Below, piece by piece: positions 38,342 to 47,120 of a stretch of DNA of 64,000 nt. Within the stretch, counting starts at the first letter, position 1, and the number at the start of each line of letters is the position of its first letter. Both the position numbers and the translations under genes were made by a program. The notes under the pieces were generated by a model. That model saw nothing but the letters and a program-made list of their open reading frames with translations. It did not search any database and was not told the DNA's origin. This DNA comes from Methylobacterium sp. SyP6R (GTDB lineage: Bacteria > Pseudomonadota > Alphaproteobacteria > Rhizobiales > Beijerinckiaceae), in NCBI RefSeq assembly GCF_019216885.1, contig NZ_JAAQRC020000001.1, positions 2,170,001 through 2,234,000 on the forward strand. Direction: 5' to 3'.

Positions 38342-38863
38342 TTAGGACGCGGCGTCCTTGGCGGCGTTGGTGGCCTGGTCGGTGGCGCTGCGGGCGGCTT
38401 CAGTCCCCTTCTGCATCGCCTGGCGGGCGTGCTCGGCACCCTGCTGCATGGCGGTACGGGCCTGCTCGGCGCCCTGCTGCATCGCCTGCTTGGCGTTCTC
38501 GGCGCTCTGCTGCATCGCACTCTGGGCGAGGCCGCCGAACTCGCGGGCCTGCGTCTGCATGGCGGCGAACTGGCTGCGCACGAACTCGGCCTGGTGCTGC
38601 ATCGCCTCCTGGACGTCCTTCGAGCGGACGAGCTTCTGGGCGAGGTCGAACGCGGCGTTCACGTTCTGCTCGGCGAAGGAGAAGCCGCGGGTCGAGGTTT
38701 CCTGGGCATTGGTGCGGGCCATCTCGGCCGAGCCCTGGAGCGTGTCGGCGGTCTTGCGCGCCGCGCCGAGGAACGAATCGAACGCCTTGCGGGCCTGCTC
38801 GACGCTCTTCTCCGCGAAGTCCCGCATCTCGGTCGGGATCTCGTAGTTCGGGGTCTGGGTCAT
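38342..38863 (-). CDS. Phasin family protein
   Basis: Coats polyhydroxybutyrate granules. 173 residues, nearly all amphipathic helix, no cysteine. The N-terminal 1-110 region has the phasin pattern (MRDFAEKSVEQARKAFDSFLGAARK). Residues 118-161 form four 11-residue repeats (QQSAENAKQAM, QQGAEQARTAM, QQGAEHARQAM, QKGTEAARSAT). The start has GAGGAG six bases upstream. It has its own terminator and faces the BKACE gene. The granule synthase and depolymerase are not in the window. Confidence 0.9.
   Translation of the reverse strand: MTQTPNYEIPTEMRDFAEKSVEQARKAFDSFLGAARKTADTLQGSAEMARTNAQETSTRGFSFAEQNVNAAFDLAQKLVRSKDVQEAMQHQAEFVRSQFAAMQTQAREFGGLAQSAMQQSAENAKQAMQQGAEQARTAMQQGAEHARQAMQKGTEAARSATDQATNAAKDAAS
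38381..38512. repeat. 33-base tandem repeats in the phasin tail
   Basis: Four in-frame 33-base units encode the 11-residue repeats at residues 118-161; the unit CTGCTGCATGGCGGTACG-type core recurs with small changes. Copy number may vary between strains. Confidence 0.8.
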
Positions 38864-39076
38864 GTTCGTCTCCTCATGTTGGGCGCGTCCCGCGGCGCGG
38901 TGCGCTGGGGCCGGGCACTATTGTGCACCGCACAATAGCATGGTCCGAGCGGAATGCCACCTTTTCCGGCAGGCATTAAGGTTGACGGCAGGATAACGCA
39001 GCGACTGCGCATTTCGTGCCGGTGCGGGAAGGTGCCAGTTGGTTTAAAGCAGGCCGGGTGGGTCGTGTTCGGACAA

Positions 39077-39091
39077 GAACCGGGCAAGAAC
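39077..39091. promoter_or_regulatory. LexA-box match 32 bases before the PdhS-like kinase
   Basis: GAAC CGGGCAA GAAC, produced by an 11-base tandem duplication (CAAGAACCGGG twice). It fits the alphaproteobacterial LexA spacing exactly but could be a by-product of the duplication. Confidence 0.25.
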
Positions 39092-39122
39092 CGGGTGCGG
39101 CGGTGGTGCGCGGGGAGAAGCA

Positions 39123-42100
39123 GTGGGTCGGGACGTGCTCTTCGAGACGACGATCGAGGCCCTGCGGGCCGTTCCGACCTTCGGGCAGCGGATCGCCGGT
39201 GACGATCGCGCGTTCCTGCTCCTCGACCGGACGGCGACGCGGCTGCTCCACGCCTCCCCGGCCGCCGCGCCGTTGTGCGAGACGCTCGCGGATGCGGACG
39301 GGCGGATCGATTCGTCCCTCGGTCTTCCGGCGCAGCTGCGGGGCTCCCTGAGCCTGCCCGTCGGGACGGCGCAGCCGCGATTGGAGCGCCTGCGCCTCGC
39401 CGGGCGCCTCGCCCCGCCGCTGCTCTGCGCCTGCCTGCCCGCCGCCCTGCCGGACGGCGAGCCCGGCCTCGCCGTCGCGATCCTCGATCCCCTGCCCGTC
39501 CGTCGCCCTCGCCGCGCGCCGGCCGTCGCCGGTTCCACGGCGGCCCTGCCCGCCGCAGCGGCGGAGCCGGGCCCCGAACCCGCCCCCGCGCCGGTCCCCG
39601 CCGCGACGGAGCCGGCTCCCCGTCCGACTCCCGGGCCCGGCCTGCGCTTCCTGTGGCGCAGCGACGCCCGCGGCTGTCTCGTCGAGGTGACCGGCGGGTT
39701 GTCCGAGACCGTCGGCGCCTCCCCGGTCGGGCGGAGCTGGGACGAGCTGCTCGCCGGCCCGGTCGAAGCGGAGCCCGACATGGGCTCGTCCTTGGGCTCG
39801 TCCTTGGCCGAGGCCCTGGCGCAGCGCCACACCTTCCGGGCCGTGCCTTTGCGCTGGCGCATCGCGGGCACCCGCGAGGCCGTGGCGGTCGACCTCTCGG
39901 GCGCCCCCCGCCTCGGGGCCGGCCGCGCCTTCGCGGGCTTCAGCGGCTTCGGGGTCATCCATCCGGAGCGGGTCGTCCCGGCGGCCGACCGGCCCGAGAC
40001 GGCCGAGCCGAAGCCGCCCCGCCCTTCCTTACGCGAGCGCGCCGCCGCGGTGATCGCCGTCGGGCGCCAGCCCGCCGCGGATCCCGCTGCATGGCATCAT
40101 CCCGCCCCGGATTCCGCGCCCCGCCCCGACACGGTGCCCGCCTCCCCGCCGCGCATGCCGGAGCCCGATCCGGATGCGCCCGACTTCGCGTCCCTCGCCG
40201 GGGCGACCATGGCGGAATTCGCCGGCCTGATGGCGGCCCCCTTCGCGCATCTCGGGATGAGCTGGGGATTCGGGACGCGGACGCCCCCTCCGCCGGCAGA
40301 GGCATCCGCCGCGAAAGCGATGTCGCCCCCGGTGCAGGCGCAGCCCGAGGGAGCGGGGTCCCGAGAGGCGCACCTGCAAGAGGCGCACCTGCGAGAGGTT
40401 AACCTGGGAGACTCGCACCCGGACGAGTCGTCTTCGGGAGGGGAACACTCCGGAGAGTCACCGCACCGGGACGCGTCCCAGGCTGCCCCTCCGTCCCCAC
40501 CGGCACATGCCGCCGGCTCCCTTGCCGCCGGCTCCCTTGCCGCCGAGCCCCTTGCCGCCGAGCCCCTTGCCGCCGAGCCCGATCCCTCTGAGCCCCCGGC
40601 GGACGATCCGTCACCGCCCGCCGAGTCCCCGGCGGAGGAGCGGCCGCGCAACCCCTCCCTCTCCCTCAACGAGCACGCGGCGTTCCGGGAGATCGCCCGG
40701 GCGCTGGGCGCCCGCTTCGCCGGGGATCCGGAGAGCGCCGAGGCCGCGCCGCCCGCGGCTCCGGCGCCGCACGGGGCGCCGATCCGGAATGCGGTGACGC
40801 CGTTTCGCGGGGCGCAGGCGCTCGCTCGCCTCCCCGAGCCCGGCGCCGAGGCGGCGCTCGCCCGCCTCGTCGAGCGGCTGCCGGTCGGGCTCCTGGTCCA
40901 TCGCGGCGACGAGGTGCTGCTCGCCAACCGCCATCTCCTGGCCCTGTCGGGCTACGACAGCCCCGAGGCCCTGGCGGCGGCCGGCGGGTCGGGGGTGATC
41001 TTCCGCGGCCGCGACCCGTCCGCCTCTTCCGGGCCCGGCGAGAGCGCCCCGATCGCACTGGCGACCCGGACCGGCGGCAGCGTGCCGGTCGGCGTCACCG
41101 TCGGGGTGATCGAATGGGACGGTGCGCCCGCGAGCCTGCTGACGATCCGGCGCCTGCCCGATGCCGATCCGGTCCAGTCGCTGGCGGCGGCCGAGGTCCA
41201 TCTCGCCCACCGCGACGCCAACCTGCGCGAGACCACGGCGATCCTCGACGCGGTCACCGACGGGGTGGTGGTGCTCGACGAGGAGGGCCGCATCGTCAGC
41301 ATGAACCGCGGCGCGCAAGGCCTGCTCGGCGTGGAACCCCGCGAGGTTGCGGGCGAGCCCCTGATCGGGCTGTTCTCGCCCGAGAGCCGCCCAGCGGCCC
41401 AGGCCGCCCTGCTGCGGGCGAGCGCCGGGGCCACCGCGACGACCGGCGACGAGGTCATGGCGCGGGGGCCGGACGGCCCGCTGCCCCTGATCCTCACCCT
41501 GGCGCCGGTGGCGAGCGGGCCGCCGCGCCGCGTCGCCGCGGTGTTGCGCGACGTCTCGGCGTCACGGCGCACCGAGGCCGAACTGGTGCGGGCCCGCCGC
41601 GAGGCCGAGCGGGCGAGCGCCCAGAAGTCGGATTTCCTGGCCACGATCAGCCACGAGGTCCGCACGCCGCTCAACGCCATCATCGGCTTTGCCGAGGTGA
41701 TGCTGGAGGAGCAGTTCGGTCCCGTCGGCAGCGAGCGCTACCGCGACTACCTGCGCGACATCCGGACCTCCGGCGAGCACGTGGTCAGCCTGGTCAACGA
41801 CCTCCTGGATCTGGCCAAGATCGAGGCCGGCCACCTCGACCTCGCCTTTGCGGGGCTCGCCCTCAACGACCTCGTGGCGGCCTCGGTCGCCCTGATGCAG
41901 CCCCAGGCCGCGCGCCAGCGGGTGGTGATGCGCACGAGCTTCGCCGCCGGCCTGCCGGCGGTGCTGGCCGACCAACGGTCGTTGCGCCAGGCCGCCCTCA
42001 ACGTGATCTCGAACGCGATCAAGTTCACCGATGCGGGCGGGCAGGTGATCGTCTCGACGGCGGCGACCGACCGGGGCGGCGTGGCGCTCCGGGTGCGCGA

Positions 42101-42320
42101 CACCGGCATCGGCATGAGCCCGGAGGAGGTCGAGACCGCGCTCCAGCCCTTCCGCCAGATCGCCACCGCCCAGCGCCGCGGCGGCGGCACGGGCTTGGGC
42201 CTGCCGCTGACCAAGGCGCTGGTCGAGGCGAACCGGGCCAGTTTGCGGATCACCAGCCGCAAGGGCGAGGGGACGCTGGTCGAGGTGCTGTTCCCGGCCA
42301 CCCGGGTGCTCGAATCCTGA
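39123..42320 (+). CDS. PdhS-like PAS sensor histidine kinase
   Basis: 1065 residues, no obvious membrane helix. N-terminal unassigned region; long Pro/Ala/Glu-rich low-complexity middle (about 320-510) with 15-base tandem repeats; two PAS-like domains (about 575-680 and 695-820); HisKA with phospho-acceptor H844 in ISHEVRTPLNAIIGFAEVM; HATPase with NAIKFTDAGG, DTGIGM and GTGLGLPLTK. The kinase core (GERYRDYLRDI-like, ASGEHV-like, VNDLLDLAKIEAG) closely matches the PdhS/PleC-type cell-cycle kinases of Hyphomicrobiales, which act on DivK. GTG start follows GGGGAGAAG. The partner assignment is inference. Confidence 0.82.
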   Translation: MGRDVLFETTIEALRAVPTFGQRIAGDDRAFLLLDRTATRLLHASPAAAPLCETLADADGRIDSSLGLPAQLRGSLSLPVGTAQPRLERLRLAGRLAPPLLCACLPAALPDGEPGLAVAILDPLPVRRPRRAPAVAGSTAALPAAAAEPGPEPAPAPVPAATEPAPRPTPGPGLRFLWRSDARGCLVEVTGGLSETVGASPVGRSWDELLAGPVEAEPDMGSSLGSSLAEALAQRHTFRAVPLRWRIAGTREAVAVDLSGAPRLGAGRAFAGFSGFGVIHPERVVPAADRPETAEPKPPRPSLRERAAAVIAVGRQPAADPAAWHHPAPDSAPRPDTVPASPPRMPEPDPDAPDFASLAGATMAEFAGLMAAPFAHLGMSWGFGTRTPPPPAEASAAKAMSPPVQAQPEGAGSREAHLQEAHLREVNLGDSHPDESSSGGEHSGESPHRDASQAAPPSPPAHAAGSLAAGSLAAEPLAAEPLAAEPDPSEPPADDPSPPAESPAEERPRNPSLSLNEHAAFREIARALGARFAGDPESAEAAPPAAPAPHGAPIRNAVTPFRGAQALARLPEPGAEAALARLVERLPVGLLVHRGDEVLLANRHLLALSGYDSPEALAAAGGSGVIFRGRDPSASSGPGESAPIALATRTGGSVPVGVTVGVIEWDGAPASLLTIRRLPDADPVQSLAAAEVHLAHRDANLRETTAILDAVTDGVVVLDEEGRIVSMNRGAQGLLGVEPREVAGEPLIGLFSPESRPAAQAALLRASAGATATTGDEVMARGPDGPLPLILTLAPVASGPPRRVAAVLRDVSASRRTEAELVRARREAERASAQKSDFLATISHEVRTPLNAIIGFAEVMLEEQFGPVGSERYRDYLRDIRTSGEHVVSLVNDLLDLAKIEAGHLDLAFAGLALNDLVAASVALMQPQAARQRVVMRTSFAAGLPAVLADQRSLRQAALNVISNAIKFTDAGGQVIVSTAATDRGGVALRVRDTGIGMSPEEVETALQPFRQIATAQRRGGGTGLGLPLTKALVEANRASLRITSRKGEGTLVEVLFPATRVLES
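40365..40424. repeat. 15-base repeats (EAHLx) inside the kinase gene
   Basis: Four units encode EAHLQ, EAHLR, EVNLG and DSHPD in frame, progressively decayed. Confidence 0.75.
40509..40580. repeat. 15-base repeats (AAGSL / AAEPL) inside the kinase gene
   Basis: Units GCCGCCGGCTCCCTT twice, GCCGCCGAGCCCCTT twice and a partial fifth encode AAGSL, AAGSL, AAEPL, AAEPL and AAEPD in frame, within the disordered linker. Confidence 0.9.
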
Positions 42321-42397
42321 CCTATCGCCCGGGCGGTCCCGGGCTTAGGCTCCACCGCTCGATGGTCCCCGCCGAAAAGCCCTGTCAGGACACGGCC

Positions 42398-43738
42398 ATG
42401 CCGCCCCGCCCCACCGTCATCGCCGTCCTCCTGAGCCTCCTCGCCGGCCCCGCCGCCGCGGTCGACGGCCTGCCGCTGACCATCCTTACCGAGCGCACCG
42501 GCCCGATGGCCGCCGTCGGCACGCCGCTGGCGAACGGCTTGTCGGACTACCTGACCATGCTCGGCCGGCGCGACGGCGGCGTCGGCGGAATCCCGCTCGC
42601 AGTCGAGGAATGCGAGACCGGGGGCGAGGCGGCGCGGGCGCTTTCCTGCTACGAGGCGGCGGTCGCCCGCGGCAGCATCGCGCTGGTTCCCGGCAATGCC
42701 GACGCAGCCCTGGCGCTGCTGCCGCGGCTTTCCGCCGACCGGATGCCCCTCGTCGCCGCCGGCTACGGCCCGGCCGCGATGGCGCGGGGCGACGTGCTGC
42801 CCTGGGCCTTCGCGCCGCCGGCGACGGTGTGGGATGCCTTGAGCGTGGCGCTGGCCTTCGTCGGGCAAGGCGGCAGCGAGGACAGCCCGCAAGGGCGCAG
42901 CCTCGCCTATGTCCACCGCGACAGCCCGGCCGGGCGCGAGCCGGAGCCGGTGCTGCGGGCGCTGGCATCCGAGGCCGGCCTCGCCTTCCGCGCCTATGCC
43001 CTGCCGGACGGTGCCTCGCTCGACGAGAATACGGCGCCGTGGCGCGCCGTGCGGGCGGCGGATCCCGACGCCGTGATCCTCGATGCCACCGCCGGCCTCT
43101 CCGGCACGCCGCTGCGCGACGCCGCCGCCGCGGGCCTGCCCCTCAACCGGGTCGTCGTGGTCGGCTGGACCGGCGAGGACGACCTGCTGCGGCCGGCCGC
43201 CGGCGCCCGGGATCTCACCGCCAAGGGCCTGCGCACCGTGACCTGGCACGCGCCGGGCGACAGCTTCCCGGCCTTCGACCAGATCGACCTCCTGGTCATC
43301 GATGCCGGGCTGTCGCGCACGCCCAAGGAGGACAGCCCCGGCCCGCTCTACAACCGCGGCGTCTATGCCGGGGTGATCCTGGCCGAGGGCATCCGCAACG
43401 GCCAGCGCCTCGCCGGCAAGCGGGCGATCGACGGGCCCGAGATGCGCCGCGGGCTCGAGGCGATCAACCTCGATCCGGTGCGCTGGAAGGAGCTCGGCCT
43501 CGTCGGCTTCGCCCGCCGCATCCGCCTCACCTGCGCCGATCATAGCGGCCGGCGCCCGCTCACCCTGCAGGAATGGACCGGCGCCCGCTGGGTGCAGGTC
43601 GGCGACGAGATCTCGGCCCCGCGCGAGCGCCTGAATCCGCACCTCGACGCTGCCGTGGCGGCCCAGGCCGAACGCGTCGCCGGCGAGACCGGCACCGGCG
43701 GCGCGAAGCCCCGGGAGGCCTGCCCGGCGAGTCCCTGA
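42398..43738 (+). CDS. Branched-chain-type ABC substrate-binding protein
   Basis: 446 residues, signal peptide ending near GPAAAV. The mature protein has the type I periplasmic-binding fold (PLTILTERTGPMAAVGTPLANGLSDYLTML) in the style of proteins beside methanol/lanthanide and quinoprotein genes, but the ligand cannot be read. No permease or ATPase genes follow. ATG 42398 is chosen because the signal peptide begins there; ATG 42362 is in frame 12 codons upstream. It lies 77 bases after the kinase gene on the same strand. Confidence 0.75.
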   Translation: MPPRPTVIAVLLSLLAGPAAAVDGLPLTILTERTGPMAAVGTPLANGLSDYLTMLGRRDGGVGGIPLAVEECETGGEAARALSCYEAAVARGSIALVPGNADAALALLPRLSADRMPLVAAGYGPAAMARGDVLPWAFAPPATVWDALSVALAFVGQGGSEDSPQGRSLAYVHRDSPAGREPEPVLRALASEAGLAFRAYALPDGASLDENTAPWRAVRAADPDAVILDATAGLSGTPLRDAAAAGLPLNRVVVVGWTGEDDLLRPAAGARDLTAKGLRTVTWHAPGDSFPAFDQIDLLVIDAGLSRTPKEDSPGPLYNRGVYAGVILAEGIRNGQRLAGKRAIDGPEMRRGLEAINLDPVRWKELGLVGFARRIRLTCADHSGRRPLTLQEWTGARWVQVGDEISAPRERLNPHLDAAVAAQAERVAGETGTGGAKPREACPASP

Positions 43739-44016
43739 CAAGTCTTCGCAGGATTGCCGCATTGCCGCATGATGTCCGTCCTGGTCTTGCCGGTTTCCGT
43801 CGAGGATCCGGACGCCGTTTCGGATGTGGAATTTTGCGATTCGGGACCTTGCGTCAGGCCTCTCTCCTTGGGACATTCGGCGCCGGATCGAGGAAAATGC
43901 GGGAATGGTGCGGTGCGGGGCTGTACCCCGGCCCGGCATTCTCCTAGTGCGGACACGGCGCGAGGCCCATGCGGCCTGCCACCATCGCCGACCCCCGGGA
44001 GGAGACAGACGCCGCG

Positions 44017-45363
44017 ATGACCACCACCGTCCAGAGCCGACCCGGGGCCGACAGCCTCGCCTCACCGAATCCCACCATCGCGGCCTACGACAACAAGGCC
44101 CGCATCAAGGCCATCATCGGCTCCTCGTCGGGCAACCTCGTCGAGTGGTACGATTTCTACGCCTATGCCTTCACGGCGATCTACTTCAAGGACGTGTTCT
44201 TCCCCGGCGCCGACCCGACGGTGCAGCTCATCAACACCGCGGCGGTGTTCGCGATCGGCTTCCTGATGCGGCCGATCGGCGGATGGCTGTTCGGCCGCGT
44301 CGCCGACCGCTACGGCCGCAAGACCTCGATGCTGATCTCCGTGATGATGATGTGCGCCGGATCGCTCGTCATCGCGATCCTGCCGACCTACGCCCAGATC
44401 GGGGTCTTCGCGCCGATCCTGCTGCTCTTCGCCCGCATGGCGCAAGGGCTCTCGGTCGGCGGCGAGTACGGGACCTCGGCGACCTACATGAGCGAGGTGG
44501 CGCTGAAGGGGAAGCGCGGCTTCTACGGCTCGTTCCAATACGTCACGCTGATCGGCGGGCAGCTGCTGGCCTCGCTCGTCGTCGTGCTGGTGACCCTCAC
44601 CCTCGACGACAAGGCGATGACCGCCTGGGGCTGGCGCATCCCGTTCTTCATCGGTGCCGCCGCCGCCGTGGTCGCCCTCTACCTGCGGCGCTCCCTGCAC
44701 GAGACCTCGACCGTCGAGACCCGCACCTCTCGGGAGGCCGGCAGCATGGCGTCGATCTGGCGCAACCATCGCCGCGCCTTCCTCACCGTGCTCGGCTACA
44801 CCGCCGGCGGCTCGCTGATCTTTTACACCTTCACCACGTACATGCAGAAGTACCTGGTGAACACCGCGCACATGGACAAGAAGACCGCCAACCTGGTGAT
44901 GACGGCGGTGCTGTTCACCTACATGGTGGCGCAGCCGTTCTTCGGCATGTTCGCCGACAAGTTCGGCCGCAAGACCTCGATGCTGCTGTTCGGCGGGCTC
45001 ACCACCCTGCTGACCGTGCCGCTGATGCACGCGATCGGCGACGCGCAGAGCCCGGTCGCGGCCTTCGCCCTGATCACCGCGGCGCTCCTATGCGTCTCGT
45101 TCTACACCTCGATCAGCGGCCTGGTGAAAGCCGAGATGTTCCCGGCCGAGGTGCGCGCGCTCGGCGTCGGCCTGTCCTACGCCATCGCCAACGCGATCTT
45201 CGGCGGCTCGGCCGAGTTCGTGGCGCTGAAGTTCAAGGAATACGGCTACGAGACCACCTTCTTCTGGTACGTGACGGCGATGTGCGCCATCGCGTTCCTG
45301 GTCTCGCTGCAGATGCCCGACAGCCGCAAGTCCGGTTATCTGCAGGGTGACGGGACGGCGTAA
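44017..45363 (+). CDS. kgtP: Alpha-ketoglutarate/dicarboxylate MFS permease (MHS family)
   Basis: Proton symporter, 448 residues, 12 helices. The MHS hallmarks are seen: [15 protein letters not shown] in helix 1, [17 protein letters not shown] (A-motif) after helix 2, [18 protein letters not shown] in helix 4, and [15 protein letters not shown] in the second half. It is closest in look to E. coli KgtP; citrate or shikimate transport is possible, so the substrate is inference. The ATG follows a GGGAGGAG run at 12 bases. The 278-base gap upstream shows no gene. Confidence 0.82.
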   Translation: MTTTVQSRPGADSLASPNPTIAAYDNKARIKAIIGSSSGNLVEWYDFYAYAFTAIYFKDVFFPGADPTVQLINTAAVFAIGFLMRPIGGWLFGRVADRYGRKTSMLISVMMMCAGSLVIAILPTYAQIGVFAPILLLFARMAQGLSVGGEYGTSATYMSEVALKGKRGFYGSFQYVTLIGGQLLASLVVVLVTLTLDDKAMTAWGWRIPFFIGAAAAVVALYLRRSLHETSTVETRTSREAGSMASIWRNHRRAFLTVLGYTAGGSLIFYTFTTYMQKYLVNTAHMDKKTANLVMTAVLFTYMVAQPFFGMFADKFGRKTSMLLFGGLTTLLTVPLMHAIGDAQSPVAAFALITAALLCVSFYTSISGLVKAEMFPAEVRALGVGLSYAIANAIFGGSAEFVALKFKEYGYETTFFWYVTAMCAIAFLVSLQMPDSRKSGYLQGDGTA

Positions 45364-45467
45364 CAACGGTCACCACGCCGAACCCCCCCACTGAACTCGG
45401 GCAAGCCCGAGTTCCGCATCCAAATGCCCAAGTCGGCTTGCCCGACTTGGGATGGGGGACGGCGGCC

Positions 45468-45508
45468 CCTGCGTCAGCAGGGGCCGGGAGAGGGGCAGCG
45501 CGACGGTG
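45468..45508. repeat. 41-base dispersed repeat, inverted copy of 23101-23141
   Basis: One mismatch over 41 bases to the reverse complement of the segment in the 23-kb inverted repeat. The surrounding gap 45364-45635 also holds the palindromes ACTCGGGCAAGCCCGAGT (near 45395) and CAAGTCGGCTTGCCCGACTTG (near 45429), and a poly-C/G hairpin near 45590-45612. No gene in the gap. Confidence 0.75.
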
Positions 45509-45635
45509 CTCCAGAGGGCGCCCTTCACAGCGGTTCAGTCTTGTCCGGAAGCGGCGCCCCCTCTCCCGCCCCGCATCCGCGGGGCACCCTCCCCCGCAAA
45601 GGGGGGAGGGTTTCAGGCGACGCGGCCCTCGCTCC

Positions 45636-46610
45636 TCACGCGAACAGGCGTTCCTTCTCGAGCCCCTTGTACAGATCCGCCACCTGCGCGCCGTAGCCGT
45701 TGTAGATCAGCGTCGGCACCCGCTCGTCGGTGCCCAGCACCCGCTCGCTCGCCTGGCTCCAGCGCGGATGCGGCACCGCCGGGTTCACGTTGGCCCAGAA
45801 GCCGTATTCCGAGGCCTGCAAGCCCTCCCAGAAGGTCTTGGGCCGCTCCGCCGTGAAGGTGATGCGGTTGATCGACTTCACCGATTTGAAGCCGTATTTC
45901 CACGGTACGGCCAGCCGCAGCGGCGCGCCGAACTGGTTGAGCAGCGGCTTGCCGTAGACCCCGGTCACCATGAAGGCGAGCTCGTTGTTCGCCTCGGCCA
46001 TCGTCAGGCCTTCCGTGTAGGGCCAGGGATAGAAGAACGCCCGCTGGCCCGGCGCCATCGCCTTGTCAATGAAGGTCTGCATCTGGATGTACTTGGCGTC
46101 GCCCTTCGGCTTGGCGAGCGCCACCAGGGCCGAGAGCGGGAAGCCGGTCCACGGCACCGCCATCGACCACGCCTCGACGCAGCGGTGGCGATACAGCCGC
46201 TCCTCCAGCGCCATCTTGCGCACCAGATCCTCGAAGCCGATCTCGAACGGCTTCTCGACGAGCCCGTCGATCTTGATCGTCCAGGGCTGGACCTTCAGGG
46301 CGTCGGAGCCCGGTGTGACGGTCTTGTTGGTGCCGTACTCGTAGAAATTGTTGTAGTCGGCGCTGTAGCGCTCGGCGGTCAACGGGCGGTCGAGGGTGTA
46401 GGCCGGGTTCTGCCTGGCCGGATAGAGGTCGGCGGTCTTCACCGCCCCGGTCCCCGCCCCCGGCACCGCGGCGAGAGCCGGCCCGCCGGCGAGGGAGGCC
46501 GCGGCCAGCCCGAGGGTGCCGCCGAGGAGCGCCCGGCGGTCGAGGAAGACCGATTCGGGCGTGGCGAGGCGCTCGGGCATCTCCCAGCCGCGCTTGACCT
46601 TGATGAGCAT
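45636..46610 (-). CDS. msrP: Protein-methionine-sulfoxide reductase catalytic subunit
   Basis: Periplasmic molybdoenzyme (YedY) that repairs oxidised methionines in exported proteins. 324 residues; Tat signal with DRRALLGG; the molybdenum-ligating Cys is C144 in YRHRCVEAW; family blocks KVQPWTIKIDGLV and MAVPWTGFPLSAL are present. Its membrane haem partner MsrQ, normally the next gene, is absent: repeat DNA follows. It needs molybdopterin, to which moaD at 14864 contributes. Confidence 0.93.
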   Translation of the reverse strand: MLIKVKRGWEMPERLATPESVFLDRRALLGGTLGLAAASLAGGPALAAVPGAGTGAVKTADLYPARQNPAYTLDRPLTAERYSADYNNFYEYGTNKTVTPGSDALKVQPWTIKIDGLVEKPFEIGFEDLVRKMALEERLYRHRCVEAWSMAVPWTGFPLSALVALAKPKGDAKYIQMQTFIDKAMAPGQRAFFYPWPYTEGLTMAEANNELAFMVTGVYGKPLLNQFGAPLRLAVPWKYGFKSVKSINRITFTAERPKTFWEGLQASEYGFWANVNPAVPHPRWSQASERVLGTDERVPTLIYNGYGAQVADLYKGLEKERLFA

Positions 46611-46808
46611 GGACCCGTCCCCTTGAGACCTGTCCCCGTGAGGGCAGGGATACCTGCTGCGGAGATCGGGGCGAACGACACTCTGCGCAAATCACGGTTC
46701 AGCGAGGCGGGCATCTCGGGGATCGGCGAGGCTCTGCCGCGGCGAAAGGCGTACCCACGATGGCAGCTCGACCGAGGACAGGCGGGCTGCCACGTGCGAT
46801 AGAACCTG

Positions 46809-47042
46809 ATGCCCGCCAAGAAACCGAAACAGACCGCCTTCACCGTCGCCGTCTCGGCGGCCGACGACGGGGCCAGCGCCTTGGGCCTGCGGGTCTACGT
46901 CGCCATGGCGAACGATCCCCTCGCGGCCGTTGCCGCCGTGCAGGCGGTGGCGCCGCAGGCGGCGGTGGAGCTGAGCGGCACCCTCTCGGACCGCCTCGCC
47001 GCGCGGCTGAAACTGCGCCCCGGCGAGGTACGGCCGATCTGA
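46809..47042 (+). CDS. Hypothetical small protein
   Basis: 77 residues, basic N-terminus (MPAKKPKQTAF), then one likely alpha/beta unit (VAVSAADDGASALGLRVYVAMANDP). It resembles no family I know. A GAACCTG context precedes the ATG, with no strong ribosome site. The stop codon lies in the first of a series of perfect hairpin repeats. It may be real, but length and composition leave doubt. Confidence 0.45.
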   Translation: MPAKKPKQTAFTVAVSAADDGASALGLRVYVAMANDPLAAVAAVQAVAPQAAVELSGTLSDRLAARLKLRPGEVRPI

Positions 47043-47097
47043 GAGATCGGGGCCGATCTGAGAGATCGGGGCCGATCTGAGAGATCGGGGCCGATCT
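47041..47097. repeat. Three 19-base tandem repeats, each a perfect hairpin
   Basis: GAGAGATCGGGGCCGATCT three times without change; each unit contains AGATCGG-GG-CCGATCT, a perfect 7-bp stem. A partial unit (CGGCCGATCT) precedes and GATCGGCC follows. The stop codon of the 77-residue gene is at the junction with the first copy. It lies between that gene and the converging chemoreceptor gene. Confidence 0.95.
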
Positions 47098-47120
47098 GAT
47101 CGGCCGCACCGAGACGTGGA

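Noticed and set aside
41114..43738. An 874-codon frame joining the kinase to the binding protein
   Set aside because: The first part is a shadow of the kinase gene; a real signal peptide and start lie at 42398.
43754..44020. An 88-codon open frame upstream of kgtP
   Set aside because: Composition and lack of ribosome site or domain suggest a chance frame in the intergenic gap.
47041..47097. Tandem 19-base repeats as a CRISPR array
   Set aside because: Units are directly adjacent with no spacers, are too short and there are no cas genes.
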